Positions 23,501 to 36,700 of a stretch of 64,000 nt of DNA are shown here, one piece after another. The DNA comes from Gnomoniopsis sp. IMI 355080 (taxonomy: Eukaryota; Ascomycota; Sordariomycetes; Diaporthales; Gnomoniaceae): assembly GCA_027946555.1 (NCBI GenBank), contig JAPEVC010000010.1, forward strand, positions 186,001 to 250,000. The letters are read 5' to 3'. Made by a program: the position numbers and the translations under genes. The notes beneath the pieces were generated by a model. That model saw only the letters and a list, made by a program, of their open reading frames with translations. It had not been told where the DNA came from and ran no database searches. How positions within the stretch are numbered: position 1 is the stretch's first letter; each line of letters starts with the position of its first letter.

Positions 23501-26013
23501 AAGGCGGTGCAGACCAAGCCCGAACGGCCCTGGGCGGTCTTACTCTGAAAGATTTCGAACAAGCACTCGAGTCCTGCCGCATCATTGGCAACTACGACGT
23601 CAACAAAACTGGCGTCGACCTTGCTTTCGTCCAGACTTTCTTTGTTGATCAGGCTGACAACCTCGTCATGACTTAGAGCAGACCACCAACGTAACAAAGG
23701 CAGAAGCAGCTGCGTCCTCGACGTTTTCGACACCTTTTGCACTTGGTTCAGTGCCTTCAGGAGCTGGACCTTAAGATTAAGGAGCGGTGATTCGATGACA
23801 TGTGATGCCAGGAAAGCGAAAATTGATTCTCTAATGCTCGATGAAAGGTGGCCCTTTTTGGAGCTCTCCTTCTCCTCTGAAGACTTGCTTGAGCCTTCAA
23901 GCGCCTGCTTCAATGTAGCAGTGATGTGGTCGTCGTGCATGATGGCCTCTTCGAGAGCGGGGACAACGATTATCTCGAGTAATGTGCGGTTGGCCTCGGT
24001 CGTCAGCCACTTCAAGCCTTGAGATGTCTTGTAAAGGCCCTCGGAGCCCCATATCGTCGGAGTCTTCTTTCGTGAACCCCCGTCAGTTGTACTTGTCTGT
24101 AGCACAGCAAGTATTTCGCTCGCGGCACGGCGGACTTTCTTAGCCGGGTCGCTCAAAGCAGCGATACAATAGGGCTGAAGGGCCTGGAAGTCAAGCTTCG
24201 CGCAGTCAGGTTGCTGCAGGCGGTTCTTGGCCATCTCCAGGGCCCGTGCCCTCGCGAGAATTGGATATGGACCAAGCCAGATGCGCATGTAGAAAGAAAA
24301 GTAAAAACAATCTGACGGCGCGGAGTCGCGGTCCAATATGGACACTTCGTCGAGTCTCAGGAGGTCGTCTTTGTCAGATGCAGCGGCTATGAATAGCTGG
24401 CAGAGTTCGTCGAATATGGGATCTGAGTCGCTCGCAAGACAAGTCCGAGCTGGCGGTTTCTTATGCTTCGACAGTCGGCTGAGTCCAGCGTCTAGATCCA
24501 TTTCTTCAACCAGGGCAGCCTCAGCATCATGATCCATGGCTTTTTCGCGTCCTTCGGCCTGTTTGATGACCTTCTTCGGGCGAATAGACGCTTCAAGGCG
24601 TAATTCGAGATCCTCGATATCGAACTCGGCGTCCTCGATAATTTTCTGAAAATTCTTTCCAGACTCATCGGGAGCTTGTGAGAGTGCGACAATGGCCATA
24701 CCCAATTGTCTTCGAGCCGAACCATCTTCGTCCGCGCCATCGGTAATTTTGTGTCCGGCGATCAACAGAGATCTGAACATAACAGACGCTTGTTTCTCGC
24801 TGACCATTTGTGCGGCCAAAATCGTCTTGATCAATGGCAGACCACGCGCATCACCCTTCTTCGTGAGCCTCTCGATCAAAGCGAGGGCGAGGCCATTGGC
24901 TAGCTTGTCGACTCGGTGCTCCTTCTGGACTTGCAGCAGCAATGACTCTAGATCTTGTACCTTGATCAGTGACTTGGCGACTCTCCACGAAAACTGCTTG
25001 GCGGATCTGAACTGGGCCAAAATGGATAGACAGACCAGGCCGGGCCGAACAGTCTCGCCGGTCCAGCCGAGCACTAGCTGATGCATAAAGTCCTGCAACA
25101 CAGCGTCGTCCAGATCGCCTTTGGCGGCGTACACCGAGAGGACCATGTAGGTGGCGATCTGAAGACCAGCGACCTTCTTCATCATCAATGCGTCACCCAG
25201 AATTGGCAGAAGCCTCTGGAGGAGATCTTGGTCATTGTCCCTCTGAATAGCCTTTCGCCCTGATCGCATGTGGTCTAGCATTCCGTTGACGGCCTCAGTC
25301 ATGACTCCGCCCCAGAATGAGATCAGGCCAGGGTAGTGCTGCTGGGCCTGGCACGAATCGAGAGTCCATGTCGATATCGTGGAAAGAATATCAAGGTGGT
25401 GTATGGCTTGCTGGATGATAGCTGCCCGAGGCGGTGAAGTCAAAGATCGGATATAAGGATCGAGGAACTTGTACTGGTGTGGGATTTTGGCGGGTAGTAT
25501 GGACATGAGAGTCACGAAGACGGGGGCAGCGTGATATGGCAGGAACGCCGTGATGACAGACGCCGTGCTACACTCGTGGATTCTAGTCGATGTTAGAACA
25601 AGCATCCTGACGGGGCGATCGTCTTGGACCTACCTGAACCTCCGTATTAGCCACTCGACCGCTTTTATAGCCGGCATGAGCCTAAGCTTTCCCGCGACCA
25701 AGCGCAGAAACTCGTCGACTCTCTTGTCCAGCTCAGCATTCTCGGCGGCGGTCATTTGTGTTCGGTCTTCGTCCTGGCTCTGCTCGCTGAAAAGAGTGGC
25801 ACCGTATGGCGCAAAGCGCGCATCGAGGTGGCATAGCTCTTGAAATCCCTCATGACAGATCGTATAGACGGTCTGGTAGCTCTGCCCGGCGGCGACCTTG
25901 TGTTCGAAGATCAAGGATTTTGCGTGCGCAGCCTTCTGCGCCTTGGTGTTTAGGGTGCTCTTGGAGTTGGCCGCGATTTGCGCCAACTGCGCGGCAAGGG
26001 ATGAGGGCGCCAT
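20527..26013 (-). CDS. UTP10: U3 snoRNP / SSU processome protein Utp10 (HEATR1)
   Basis: Large HEAT-repeat scaffold of the t-UTP subcomplex, which binds nascent pre-rRNA in the nucleolus and supports rDNA transcription and 18S maturation. Exons 26013-25634, 25582-21475 and 21423-20527 give 1794 residues, close to the yeast protein. The two 51-bp introns are clean: GTAGGT with branch CTAAC, and GTGAGT with branch CTAAT. The N-terminus MAPSSLAAQLAQIAANSKST and the segment FSEQSQDEDRTQM..ENAELDKRV are family hallmarks, as is MPAIKAVEWLIRRFR, which continues across intron 1 into IHE. The middle is a long series of helical repeats with a KRRR basic cluster. The C-terminal ~300 residues correspond to the BP28CT region. 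The gene is transcribed divergently from NOC3. Very confident. Confidence 0.96.
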
Positions 26014-26420
26014 AACTCCAGAGGAATGTCGACCAATTTCACGGCGCAGACATTGAACATGGAGGGTTCGTTGTAGAGTACCGGTCAGGATCAGGATTAG
26101 GATCAGGAACTGAGGGATGTCGGGGATCCTGTTTGCATATTTTGGCGACGCGCTGCTGCCAAACTATTTTTTGCTTCCCAGGGGGTTCGTATAAATTACA
26201 CCAATCGATTTGACGCGATAAGCAATTGCCCCACCAGGCGACTTGACAAGGAAAAAAAAAGTTCCCCGACCCCAATGGCAACTTAGCTAGCATTTGTCCA
26301 TTGACAACCTTCTGTTCTGGCGCACTCCCACAACTTGAGGCTTTGATGATATCTTCTCACCGAAACACTGCCAGGCCGTTTCCCTTGGAGCTTCTGACGT
26401 CGCTTTAACTTACCACACAG
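26014..26420. promoter_or_regulatory. divergent promoter UTP10 / NOC3
   Basis: A 407-bp gap between two ribosome-biogenesis genes read outward. It contains four tandem hexamers (TCAGGA, TCAGGA, TTAGGA, TCAGGA) at 26085-26108 and an A9 run near 26252. A TATAAA-like string lies at 26190. No exact copy of the yeast PAC or RRPE elements is seen. The NOC3 ATG is preceded directly by TTACCACACAG, which could be the acceptor of a leader intron. Confidence 0.55.
26085..26108. repeat. 4 x 6-bp tandem repeat in the shared promoter
   Basis: Hexamers TCAGGA, TCAGGA, TTAGGA and TCAGGA follow each other without gap, about 75 bp upstream of the UTP10 start. It may be a cluster of binding sites or a small microsatellite. 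Confidence 0.7.
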
Positions 26421-28457
26421 ATGGCGACTCGACCTTCGAAAAAGCGGCGTTTGAGCCCTCCACAGGCAGACAACCACGATCATGCGCCCGATGCGAATGT
26501 CCAAAAGGCCTTCTTCAAGAACGCTACGAGCTGGAATTTGGAGCAGGACTGGGAGGCGCGGCCAAGAAAGGGGAAGAAGAAGCAAAAAGAGAGCACCAGA
26601 CTCCCCGTCAAGACAGCAGACGGCCGCTTACAAGAGGCTCAACCACACATAAACGACACTGCCTCCGTCGAGAGCGATGGCGACTGGCTAGACGGAGATG
26701 ACAGTGATGCCGATCCAGATGGCTTGACCACCGAGCGCGAGCAGGAGCCAGTTGAGGCGGTACCCACCGTGTCAGAGCGCGACCAAATATTGACGGCTAA
26801 AGAGGAGCTGGCCAAGGTTGCGCTGCTGCTGAACGAGGATCCAGAGGAGCACCCTGGAGCGTTCAAGGCTTTGGCGAAAATAGGATACTCGAGGATTCCT
26901 GCTATCAAAAAGTTGTGTCTCGCGACTCAGCTCGCTGTCTACAAGGATGTTATTCCAGGCTATAGGGTACGGCCGCCATCAGAGGACCCAACGGGTCAAA
27001 AGCTATCCAAAGAGGTCATGAAGGTGCGCACGTATGAGCATGCTCTCGTGACAGGGTACCAAAACTATCTGAAGGACTTGGCCAAATATGCGAAACTCAG
27101 AGGATCGCAAGATCTCCAAAAAGTTGCCATCACTTGCGCTTGTACTCTCGTGAATGCAGTACCTCACTTCAACTTCCGAACCGACCTTTTGAAGATTCTC
27201 GTGGGGAAATTGAGCTCACGGAAGGTAGATGAGTCCTTCAACAAATGTCTGAGATCTCTAGAGACGCTCTTTAAAGAGGATGAGGAAGGACGACCGTCGA
27301 TGGAAGCTGTTTCGCTGCTGAGCAAGATGATGAAGGTGAAGAATTACCAAATCAACGAGTCTGTGCTCAATCTCTTTCTCTACCTTCGGCTGTTGTCTGA
27401 ATACGCTGGCAAAGCATCCAAAGACAGTGTCGATGGACCAACCACCATGTCGAATACGAAGAAGAAGAAGGAGTTCCGTACGAAGCGAGAACGAAAAGAA
27501 CAGAAGGAGGAGAAGGCTCTGGCCAAGGAAATGGCACAAGCGGATGCCACAGTCAGCCATGAGGAGCGAGACCGCATGCAGTCCGAGACCCTGAAGCTGG
27601 TATTCGCTACATACTTCCGCGTACTGAAAGCCAGGTTACCGCATCTTATGGGTGCTGTCTTGGAGGGACTTGCCAAATACGCGCATCTCATCAATCAAGA
27701 TTTTTTCGGAGACTTGCTTGAAGCACTGAAGGATCTTATCCGCTACAGCGAGTTGGACGCAAGAATGGAAGCGACCGAGGACGATGAGAACGAGACGGAT
27801 GACGAGGATCAGGACCAGGACTCGCCAATTCGCAACACGACCAGAGAAGCCCTGCTTTGCACAGTCACTGCATTCGCTCTGCTTGCAGGACAGGACGCTC
27901 ACAATGCTCGCGGGGATCTGCATCTGGATCTATCTTACTTTGCTACGCACCTCTTTCAGAGCCTTCTGCCTTTGTCCATCAACGCTGATCTCGAACTCGG
28001 CGCGAGATCTCTGCACCTGCCTAACCCGGACAGTCCTCAGTCGGCCGTCACCAAGGTCAACAAAATCAACCTCCAAACAATGACGGTTCTCGTGGTTAGG
28101 TGTCTGACGGCCATCTTGCTTCCCCCATGGAACATCCGCTCAGTACCCCCTCTACGCTTAGCAGCATTTTCCAAGCAGCTGATGACCATTGCGCTTCAGA
28201 TGCCTGAGAAATCTTGCCAAGCCATGCTCGCACTGGTGAATGATACCTGCCACACACATGGCAAAAAGATCGCGGCGCTTTGGAACACGGAGGAGCGGAA
28301 GGACGATGGTACTTTCAACCCGCTCAGCCAGTCAGCAGAGGCAAGCAACCCATTTGCCACTACAATCTGGGAAGGCGAGCTGCTTCGTCGCCACTACAGT
28401 CCCAAAGTTCGCGAAGGACAGAAGCTTCTGGACAAGGGCCTTCGGTCATTGTTGTGA
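26421..28457 (+). CDS. NOC3: nucleolar complex protein Noc3
   Basis: Pre-60S ribosome assembly factor that pairs with Noc2 and moves pre-ribosomes from nucleolus to nucleoplasm. The yeast protein is also linked to replication-origin licensing. An intronless frame of 678 residues starts MATRPSKKRRLSPP (basic nuclear/nucleolar signal). The NOC3 N-terminal domain lies at about 118-226 and contains KEELAKVALLLNEDPEEH and RTYEHALVTGYQNYLKDLAK. A Lys/Glu-rich coiled segment (KKKKEFRTKRERKEQKEEK, about 350-370) and an acidic run (EDDENETDDEDQDQDS, about 453-470) follow. The C-terminal CBF/NOC domain ends WEGELLRRHYSPKV..LLDKGL. Its divergent partner UTP10 acts in the same pathway (small-subunit side), which fits co-regulation. 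Confidence 0.95.
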   Translation: MATRPSKKRRLSPPQADNHDHAPDANVQKAFFKNATSWNLEQDWEARPRKGKKKQKESTRLPVKTADGRLQEAQPHINDTASVESDGDWLDGDDSDADPDGLTTEREQEPVEAVPTVSERDQILTAKEELAKVALLLNEDPEEHPGAFKALAKIGYSRIPAIKKLCLATQLAVYKDVIPGYRVRPPSEDPTGQKLSKEVMKVRTYEHALVTGYQNYLKDLAKYAKLRGSQDLQKVAITCACTLVNAVPHFNFRTDLLKILVGKLSSRKVDESFNKCLRSLETLFKEDEEGRPSMEAVSLLSKMMKVKNYQINESVLNLFLYLRLLSEYAGKASKDSVDGPTTMSNTKKKKEFRTKRERKEQKEEKALAKEMAQADATVSHEERDRMQSETLKLVFATYFRVLKARLPHLMGAVLEGLAKYAHLINQDFFGDLLEALKDLIRYSELDARMEATEDDENETDDEDQDQDSPIRNTTREALLCTVTAFALLAGQDAHNARGDLHLDLSYFATHLFQSLLPLSINADLELGARSLHLPNPDSPQSAVTKVNKINLQTMTVLVVRCLTAILLPPWNIRSVPPLRLAAFSKQLMTIALQMPEKSCQAMLALVNDTCHTHGKKIAALWNTEERKDDGTFNPLSQSAEASNPFATTIWEGELLRRHYSPKVREGQKLLDKGLRSLL

Positions 28458-31400
28458 GAAACCAGGCACCCAAGTAGCGATCATTTGGAAAACTTGTCCC
28501 TGCTCCTTCGCACAAAACTGAACACTTCATAGTGACTGTCATTCCCTGTCGCTTGACTCCCATAAGAATATTAGCATAGAGTACTTGCGAGTGACTTGAT
28601 TCCGGCCTGTTGTGGGCGGAGCTGCAGTACTAGAAGATGCCACTACATGGTCGCTGTCTCTGACTCGGAAATGGCACTATGTTGACAAGGCTCACGGACA
28701 GTGGGCATGAAATTCAATCTGGCAGATGCCATCATCGGATATCAGAATTTGGGATCTTGAATCTGGACCTCTTACTTTGTTCGCTCCGATTGGCACTGAA
28801 TGACGCCTCCCTCGTGACCTCTCCCACTGAACTCTCCCACCGTTTTGGAACCTTTACAGCCTGACTAAGGATCGTCATCGCCCCTTCGCGACTCAACACA
28901 TCTTCAAAGCGTTGGTGGCACAGTCCCTCGCCTCATGTACAATGACGAGATTCAGTGCCACCACTTTACCCTGGTTGAACACTCAGTACCCTGCTATAGG
29001 CGACTGGAATGCACAGTATGCCGTCTGCGTGATTTTGGTACGCTGTACTGCGTTAAAACACACAAAACATCCCGCCACTTGTAAATACAGCCCATTGTCA
29101 GGTACGGCCCAACCTCCGGCGGATCCGGCGTGGAATTGCGGGTACGCCACTTGCATCCGATAGACAATGCCTCGTGACCGGGCGGGCACGGATTGCAACC
29201 TTTTTTTACGTCTGTTATAGCGCCCCAGACAAGAGCCTGATGGTTTCCAACTCTGGCTTAGTGCGGACCCGAGAGATCTCCGGTCATTAGGGCCGGCTAG
29301 CTCATTGCACGCTGGTGGGATCCGGTCTAGAACTCGAGGAGGCTGAACAACCCAGCAGGATGGGTAGTACCCGTGCCTGTGGTAGTTTGCATTGGCGCAA
29401 CTTCCTGTTCCTGCATGAGCCGCTCGTAGCCTGACTAGCAAAAGCACGTCAGAGAGCAACGGCGGCGGCGGCAGAAACGAAGGGCGTTTACTATCCAGTC
29501 AGCGTCGACGTCTGGGCTCACTAGCGGTGAGGATTGCGAGTGCGGGTGCACGACCATTGGTAATGGCCCGGAGAGATCTTGGAAGCGGATGCGCAAAGGA
29601 CTCAGCGAGATTGAGTTCCGCGCCGTCCGGAGCTTTCAGAACTGCGCTCGGACAGGACGATTCAAATTCGCGGACAGACTGGCCTGTTTGAGCCTTTGAG
29701 TTACCCAGAAATAGCTACACTAGACCAGCCTGGCAGATCGACCCAAAGGAAATACTAACTGTGGGCTTCTGGGTATTGATCTTGGAAATCACTCCAAGTG
29801 CAAGTCAGTCACAATGTTTCGCACGATTCAGGATGCAGGAACGCAAGGCCGTCGATTTGCGACAGGATGCCCCATAGAGACCGCGAGTGTGCGTCTACCA
29901 TTATCACAGTCACCAGTCTTGTGTGTATCAAGCGGAGTGACAAGATGGGCATGGCTCCAAGGCTCGAGGCTAGGAGAAAGCCTCGTCGCAACAACATTCC
30001 GAAAGTACAGCGTGGCAGCTGTCAGCGGGTTGAGCATCCAGGACACAGGCTACAGTCCCTGACTCAATTGTTGGAAACAATAGAGCTTTGTGTTCGCCTC
30101 CATGGATTCCTGATTGGAAACAGCCTCGTGTCGCTGCCGTGAGGTCATCGTGCCATCGTGCCACCGCACCACCGAGCATTGCTGACTCGATGCGATGACA
30201 CCGTTAGCCTCCTGGAACTTTGACTCTGTTCTGCATCAGACAGCTTTCCAGTGGCATCGACACCCAATCAGGGCTCTCTCGAACATCCGACCAGCTACTG
30301 GTGGACCTTCAGCCTTGTCGAGACCCTTGCTCCTGCAACGGCACCCATCAGTGATCATCTCTCGCTCTCGCTCGCTCTGGGTAATTCCACATGCCCAAGT
30401 CAATCCGTGTACAAATCCGCTCAAGCATGTCAGTTGGGACGACTCGTCCAGCTCGGCCACATCACATTGGGGAGTAGCCTGGCTGTTTCGCCTTTGGCCC
30501 AACAAATAGCCTCGCTCTGGTTATCGGTCCAAGCGGTCACGCGTCACGCCGCTCGCGCGATTCTGATTCCCAATGACATTAGTCTGACCTTCGGCCGAGG
30601 GCCGTGATAAGATAGATGGTTCAATCAAACTGCACTTCGCCTTTCTTGCTTCTTCAGGGAACTTTAGGAAGTCCCCACTAACAGTCATTTGATCAGTGGC
30701 CGTGATTTCCTGCTGACCTCAAGCTCTATCCATCAAATGCCATATTGCCCGATAAAAGCTGCACGCGCGCGTGGGTATGTACAGCCGCCCCAGACTGTGC
30801 AACTTCGTCCTCCCCGATGATTGTGCCTGGCCGCCCGAGCTGTCGTTGCCTCAGACCGAGGAGCCGGTTCCAATTCTAAATCCCGGCCTGGCATTCATGC
30901 TATGCTCCCCACGAGCCATTTTTGTCGACGACTACTTGTTGAGTAAAGCGAGGACATCGCATTATTCGTCCAATCACGGCCGGGGCCAGGGCCCAGGACG
31001 ATCTCCACTACTTCGGCTTAGGGGGTTTCAGAAGTCGATCTCGAGCCCGCTTGCTGGAATCGATGGCTTAGTCCTGCGAATTCGCGCGGGAAGCTTTCCG
31101 ATGGAAGGGTAAATCCAGGGGTCTAAAGATCACGGGTCCCTGGACTACTAGAGCAGCACTTTCAAGGACCCCTAGTAAGAGATAGAGGGCACAGATCGTC
31201 GACCACCTCAGTGGCAGGGAATATGGCTACTAAGATAGGTAATTTCCTAGTAGGGTGGAGATATAGTTCGCAACACACGTGAGTAGAAGTGAAGGTTGAC
31301 AAATTGGTTACCAACTCAGTATCCAGGCACAGCAACGTGTTCATGGGCATCACTACGCGCTAACAGAAGCTCGCATGAACACACCATGGGAGTCGCAAAG

Positions 31401-33324
31401 GCTACCATGCGATACTATTTTGCACCGTGCTTGGTTGCTCGTTGCGAGTCCGAGAAAAGTATTCCCACATCAAGGTTCTGGCTCTCACTTTGGCAAAATC
31501 AGCCATCTTAAAGGGGGACAATTTATTGCACGAGCAAGCAAGATCACTGGATCAGACGGAAGAGCACTTGTCTCGCCACCGCCAAGAGCTAATGTTTGCA
31601 CGCCATTATGAAGCTCAAGATGCTCTGATAGGTTGAAGCTTCAGGGCTGAAACACATAGAAGCCGTGATAAGATCCCGCGCGGGAATAATCGTGAGAGCC
31701 AGAAGAAGAGAAAGGTCGGTCCATGACAGAAAGGATGACTTTCACCGTGCCCTGGTGATACTTTGCACAAGTGCCGATCTTTAGGGGATGCTTGTCAGCC
31801 TCAAGGCCCTGTGTATTTGAAGATCTCAAGCGTTGAACAACCACTCTGGCATCTGATATACCTCTCAGCCGTCGAATATTATAGCAGAGATCGGGCAAAG
31901 GCTCTTTCTGCTGTGTGGTTCAATGTGTTTTGTCGCAATGTTTCGACGCCAAGAGGCCAAAGGCAGATCTCTCTCTCGCTCTTGTAGAGAACTGTGTTGG
32001 GGCATCTGGTATTACAATATCAACTTCAACGGGAGAGCTGCCAGTAGATGCGACTAAAAATCTCCTTCCACGGGCCACATCAGATGGTCAACCAAACCCA
32101 GCACACTCGTGATGTTGTTCAGCCAACTGCCGCTGGCCTGCCTCCGTGGTACCAGGAGTCGGAAAATGGTCGACCGCCCATATCGGCGCACCCCAACGAG
32201 AAGAAAGAAGGGCTCGCATGCATCTGTACGCGCTTCTCAAACAGTAACAATGCTCAATGTACAGGCCTGCTGGTCACCTTGACCGCTTTCCAGTTCGATG
32301 TTAGGCATGGATTATGCCGGCCTGGAAGCGCCATTGTTTGGCAAACCACGCGCTCGCATGGCATTTGGGTGGTTCGCACAAGGCACAGTATTTGTTATCA
32401 CTGTGGAAGTACCATTGGAAGTGGCTTTGTCAGGTTTGGTCGACAATGGTGGGTGTGTAGGCATGTTCGCGTTGACAAGGCCTCCTGGTGTTTCATGTAT
32501 TTGAAAAGGGTGAGGGACCTTTTCCCTCCATCACCACCCCACCAGACCGTGTTTTGATTATGCACAGGCCCTTGGCCGAATGCATCATGAAGCGGACCGC
32601 GCATGCTGGGCCGATAATCACTGCTCTGTCTTGTTCAGACCAAATTGTCAGTGCTGTATAGGATCCACAAAAGTCCGAGCTGGGAACCTTTGGTCACCAG
32701 AAATCACTTGTTGCCAAAACCGGATGTTCTAGGCCTTTGTCAAAGCCATATATTCAGCTCTGTGCGTAGAGAACTTGTATGCATCTGCCCGCCGAGGCAC
32801 TTGCCAGACTGGGAGTTATTTCATGCAAAATCGAGGGACGCTCCAATAGTGTAAGGTCTGACCTTCAAGGATCTAGCGTCTGCATACGATATTGGTAGCA
32901 ATGGCTCCCTTTCTTGTGACTAGTACAACCCCAATCCACAAGCCATTAACTGCGGGCTAGAACTCAATGTGGCTTGCCAAGTCACGGGGAGGGGAGGGTG
33001 TCAATGTTTCAAGAGACTCGATACCAGATCGGCGTACCTTGCGTTCGTGTTTCAGGGCTTTCACCAACGCATCTAGCTCGTGGAGACTTCAGCATGGGAT
33101 TCGGACTGTCAGGTCCATGTTGGCGTGGATGAAGGTCTCGTATCACAGCAACGCAGTGCATCGGAGCTCTTGCCGGTGGGGGCCTAGATGTTTCCTGGTT
33201 GGAGCCCTAAGGATATCTCAAACACCAGACAGGAATACGCACAGAAGTTTCTGATCGGAGTCTTCCCGCCGACTGTCATGTTTCGTGGCTAGTCACTAGT
33301 CGATGATGAGCGCATGTATCAGGC

Positions 33325-33790
33325 TCACCATTGGCATGGTGTTTCGACGAGCTGCGCGTGATTCGAAACAAACGAGGCTGCTGGCCGTCGTTGACCGGTG
33401 CTGGTGCTGGCCGGCGCTTGCACCACGGACGGGGAAGAGCAGAACTCGAATCTCTCGGGGTCGATGGCGTTGATGGCGTTGGTGAGAGAGAGAAGGAGCT
33501 GTAGTGACCGTTCGATGTACCAAGCCGCTGAGAACAGACTCAGGATCTCCGAGGGCCGCTCCGCCTTGGTGGTGGTATCTGAGAGCAAGCCAACAAGTGC
33601 AGGCAGGCTGTTGGCGGACAAGTACCCGACATATCCACCCGGTAGAGACGCCGCTGCCAGGTAGTCCGGATGAAAGTCAGTGAGTATGCTATTCTTGTCG
33701 ACGGTCTAGTCTAGAGATGCAAGCGCTTTGACGTCGAAAGTCGGGATGTCGGGCACAAATTGTGGTAGAGATCTGCAAGTCTGAGGGGGC
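33325..33790 (-). pseudogene. possible gene fragment interrupted by a TAG
   Basis: Unrecognised. On the minus strand, one frame reads SLPQFVPDIPTFDVKALASLD, then a TAG, then TVDKNSILTDFHPDYLAA and on through LPALVGLLSDTTTKAE and SLFSAAWYIERSLQLLLS to a stop at 33325. Third codon positions are mostly C or G and the helices look amphipathic, unlike the ORFs around it. A CAG acceptor-like site sits just upstream. A GTGAGC donor downstream, near 33327, could continue into a short last exon. This could be a decayed gene or one exon of an unmodelled gene; no family is assigned. Confidence 0.3.
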
Positions 33791-36700
33791 CAATCAAAAT
33801 TCTGAAGAGCTCCCCTGGCCAAGCTTGTGGGGGCATTCCACACTACTGAAGCGAGGCCTCGGTACGAAGGTGCATGGAGCTTTGATCTGCCATTGGCTGT
33901 ATTGCCTGCTTTACTATGGAGCCGGACTAGTCAGATCAGATTAAGCTTCCCCTGTTGAAACCGCCTGCAGGCAAGGGCCAAAGTTGCAAAGCCCAGACGT
34001 GTGCATGGTGGTGAGCCCATGGTGGTGGACCTGCGGATGTCGTCCCGGTGGCTGGAGAGACGCTCTTTTGCTGGCCAAACCCGTCATCGCCCATTGACGG
34101 AATGGGCAAGCGGCTCGGAGGTGTCCCATTGTGTCGAGTTTCAGCACCATGAAGGAATGACGGTGCTTGCCCCAGCAGCAGTAGGGCGGGGGGAGGGTTG
34201 GCGCTGTCGTGAGCGTGGGAGACATGGATGCAAGAGAGGTCGAAACAAGCACACTGCGGATACGAACGAGCAGGTGTGCGTGGTACGAAATAGCTATCAC
34301 CACTACCTGGAGCGGCGGCCACCCCCCCTCTCTCTTCATCCCCCACCCCAGCATGGCTGGCAGCGAAAATGAAATTTGATGCGGCTGCAAGGGCGGAATG
34401 CAGGAACAATCCAACGGCCTCTTCACCGTTCAGATTGGCGAGGCGTCACGCCGGCAGACCAGACGGGAGTCTTGTTTCGAAGGCCGGCTGTTTATGCTCT
34501 GGCAGGCAGGGGGAGCTTGTAAATCACCGATCAATTGGCTTGTCCATGACTGGCACTGTAGGGCAAAAACTTTGATTTGTTTGCGAGATGCTCACTGCAG
34601 ACACACTCCGATACCAGGCCTGGGCCCCCATTGAGCATCTCGGCGGTAGGCTATTGCAACGCCAACTCCGCATCCAAGTCATGAGTCCCCACGGCCGGTC
34701 TGATCAAGCGCCTCCCAAAATAGCAAACTTCCAACCAGGCACGGAAGGTCGTTCAGACGGGAGATCTCGTGAAACGCGTTGTGCCCTCTGTCAGATTTGC
34801 ACAATCACGGTGTGTGATTGTGACAAAGATGCTCGGGGTGCAGAAAAGCACCAATTCTCCGTTGGTTCGTGGCAGACCTTGCATGCGAAGTGTGAAGAAG
34901 GAGGGGAGGGGGGTGGACGGTGGAAGATTTCAGACGGCTTGGATAGCATGCAGACTGCCTCCTCAACTCGCCCTCGAGCATGAAGTATCTAATTACCTGT
35001 GGGCAATCGGCTAATTGAAGTCACATCTGAACGAATCAAGGGAAGCGGGACGATCAAGCAAGTCCCTGGAGACACATCGGACAGATCAAGCCCTACGGGA
35101 GGGAAGATATTTTTTCTTCTTCTTCTTTCTTGACTCCCCAGTGGCTGACAGGCCGTCTTCCTCACTCAGCATTGCCCTTGCATCGAATCGCATCGCGCGT
35201 CAAGTTTCATAGTCTTAGGGAAATCGGCGTTATGCTCGGCATGTGGACGATCAAACAGATGACCTTCTTTTTTCGGCTGCTCTTTCTCCACACGCCAACG
35301 CCTTTCCACAACGCCATGTGCATGACCTTGCTAGTTTGTGGTCCAGACGACTGACAGTACAACCCCAACGTCGTCAACTAGGAGGGCGGGGTGGCCTCGT
35401 TGAGACGGGTGAACATTTTGGCTGTACTGATCGGCTAGGTAGGTAGCTGGGGGGCGCTGCTGCACGAGTCTGCCAGCTGATGTCGATAAGATCTGCGCGA
35501 CTCTCTCGGACATCGAACCATTTTCAGGGCCCAAATCCGGACCATGGTACTTGGTGTCTTTTTTTCTTATACATAGTAAAAAAAAGACTACTGCGGGCAC
35601 ATTACTAGGGTCTGGGTTCTGCATGCCATGCGAAATCTGTTGCAACCTATCTGCGGTATGCGAGGCATGAGTTCGTGCGTTGGGGGTGTTTGGTGGATCA
35701 CGCACATCACCAAGATAACCAGCGCATTTGACCAAGACGGGGCGGCGACTTTAACCGTCTGTCGCAGTACTAAGAATAACAAACTGAGCAATCGTTTTCA
35801 CACATTCGAAAGCAGGGCTGTTCTGCTCTGGGCATAGCAGCGGGAACAGCCTCCCCCCCGAAAAATAATCAATGGCATTGGCTGACCAACCGTTCAGTAC
35901 TTGCTCTCGCTCTCCCTTGAAATCTGTTGTGCAGTACCTGAGAGTTGTCCGGGCATCAGAGCTTTGTGGTAGATCTTTCTGTTACCCACGTCTCTCTGAC
36001 ATCCTCACCACTACCAGACAGTCTCGGTCTGAAGGAGGGACAATGTGTTATTACGGCATCCACAAGGCCAAGATCTGCAAAGCGAACACCAGGTGTCACA
36101 CAAACGCTATTCCAATCAGGCCACTAGAACGTCATTTGGCACAGCAACAGTACCTAGGCAGGCAGGGCAGGTCGGGCTCCTGGCCCGTAGGCTTTTTTGG
36201 ACAATCGACGGGAGATAGACCGAGAGCTCGTATCAAAAAGTTCTGGAAGCAAAGTGAGGTGGATCCCCCTGGGCTTGTCCACAGGAATGACAGAAAGACC
36301 AAACAAGCAAGGCCCTTGCGCGCGCTCCCCCTGTCGACTCTGAAACAGGTCTGCCGCAATGGAACAGAAAAAGAGCTCGGTGGGCCCAGCGCGCAGGTGC
36401 GCGCTCGACCTTCCAGATCCCGGCTTGGTCATTTGCACATCCTTCGGGTCAGGGTGGGGTGAGGCTGGGGCCATGGGGAAATATTTGAAATTGGTTGGAG
36501 AAAAAAGAGACTGAGAGTCGCGGGAAACAGAAGTACATCTCCGATTCGGCCGTTGCATGCCTGGCGGACCCGGACAGAAAAGGTACCTACATAGTATATC
36601 TCCACTGTCGGGGGATCACGATCGTCAAGCAAGTTATTGACACCCACTTCTACGACTCTGGGCGATGATTTGCCGGCATCCAGGACGTTGAAGTCTAATT

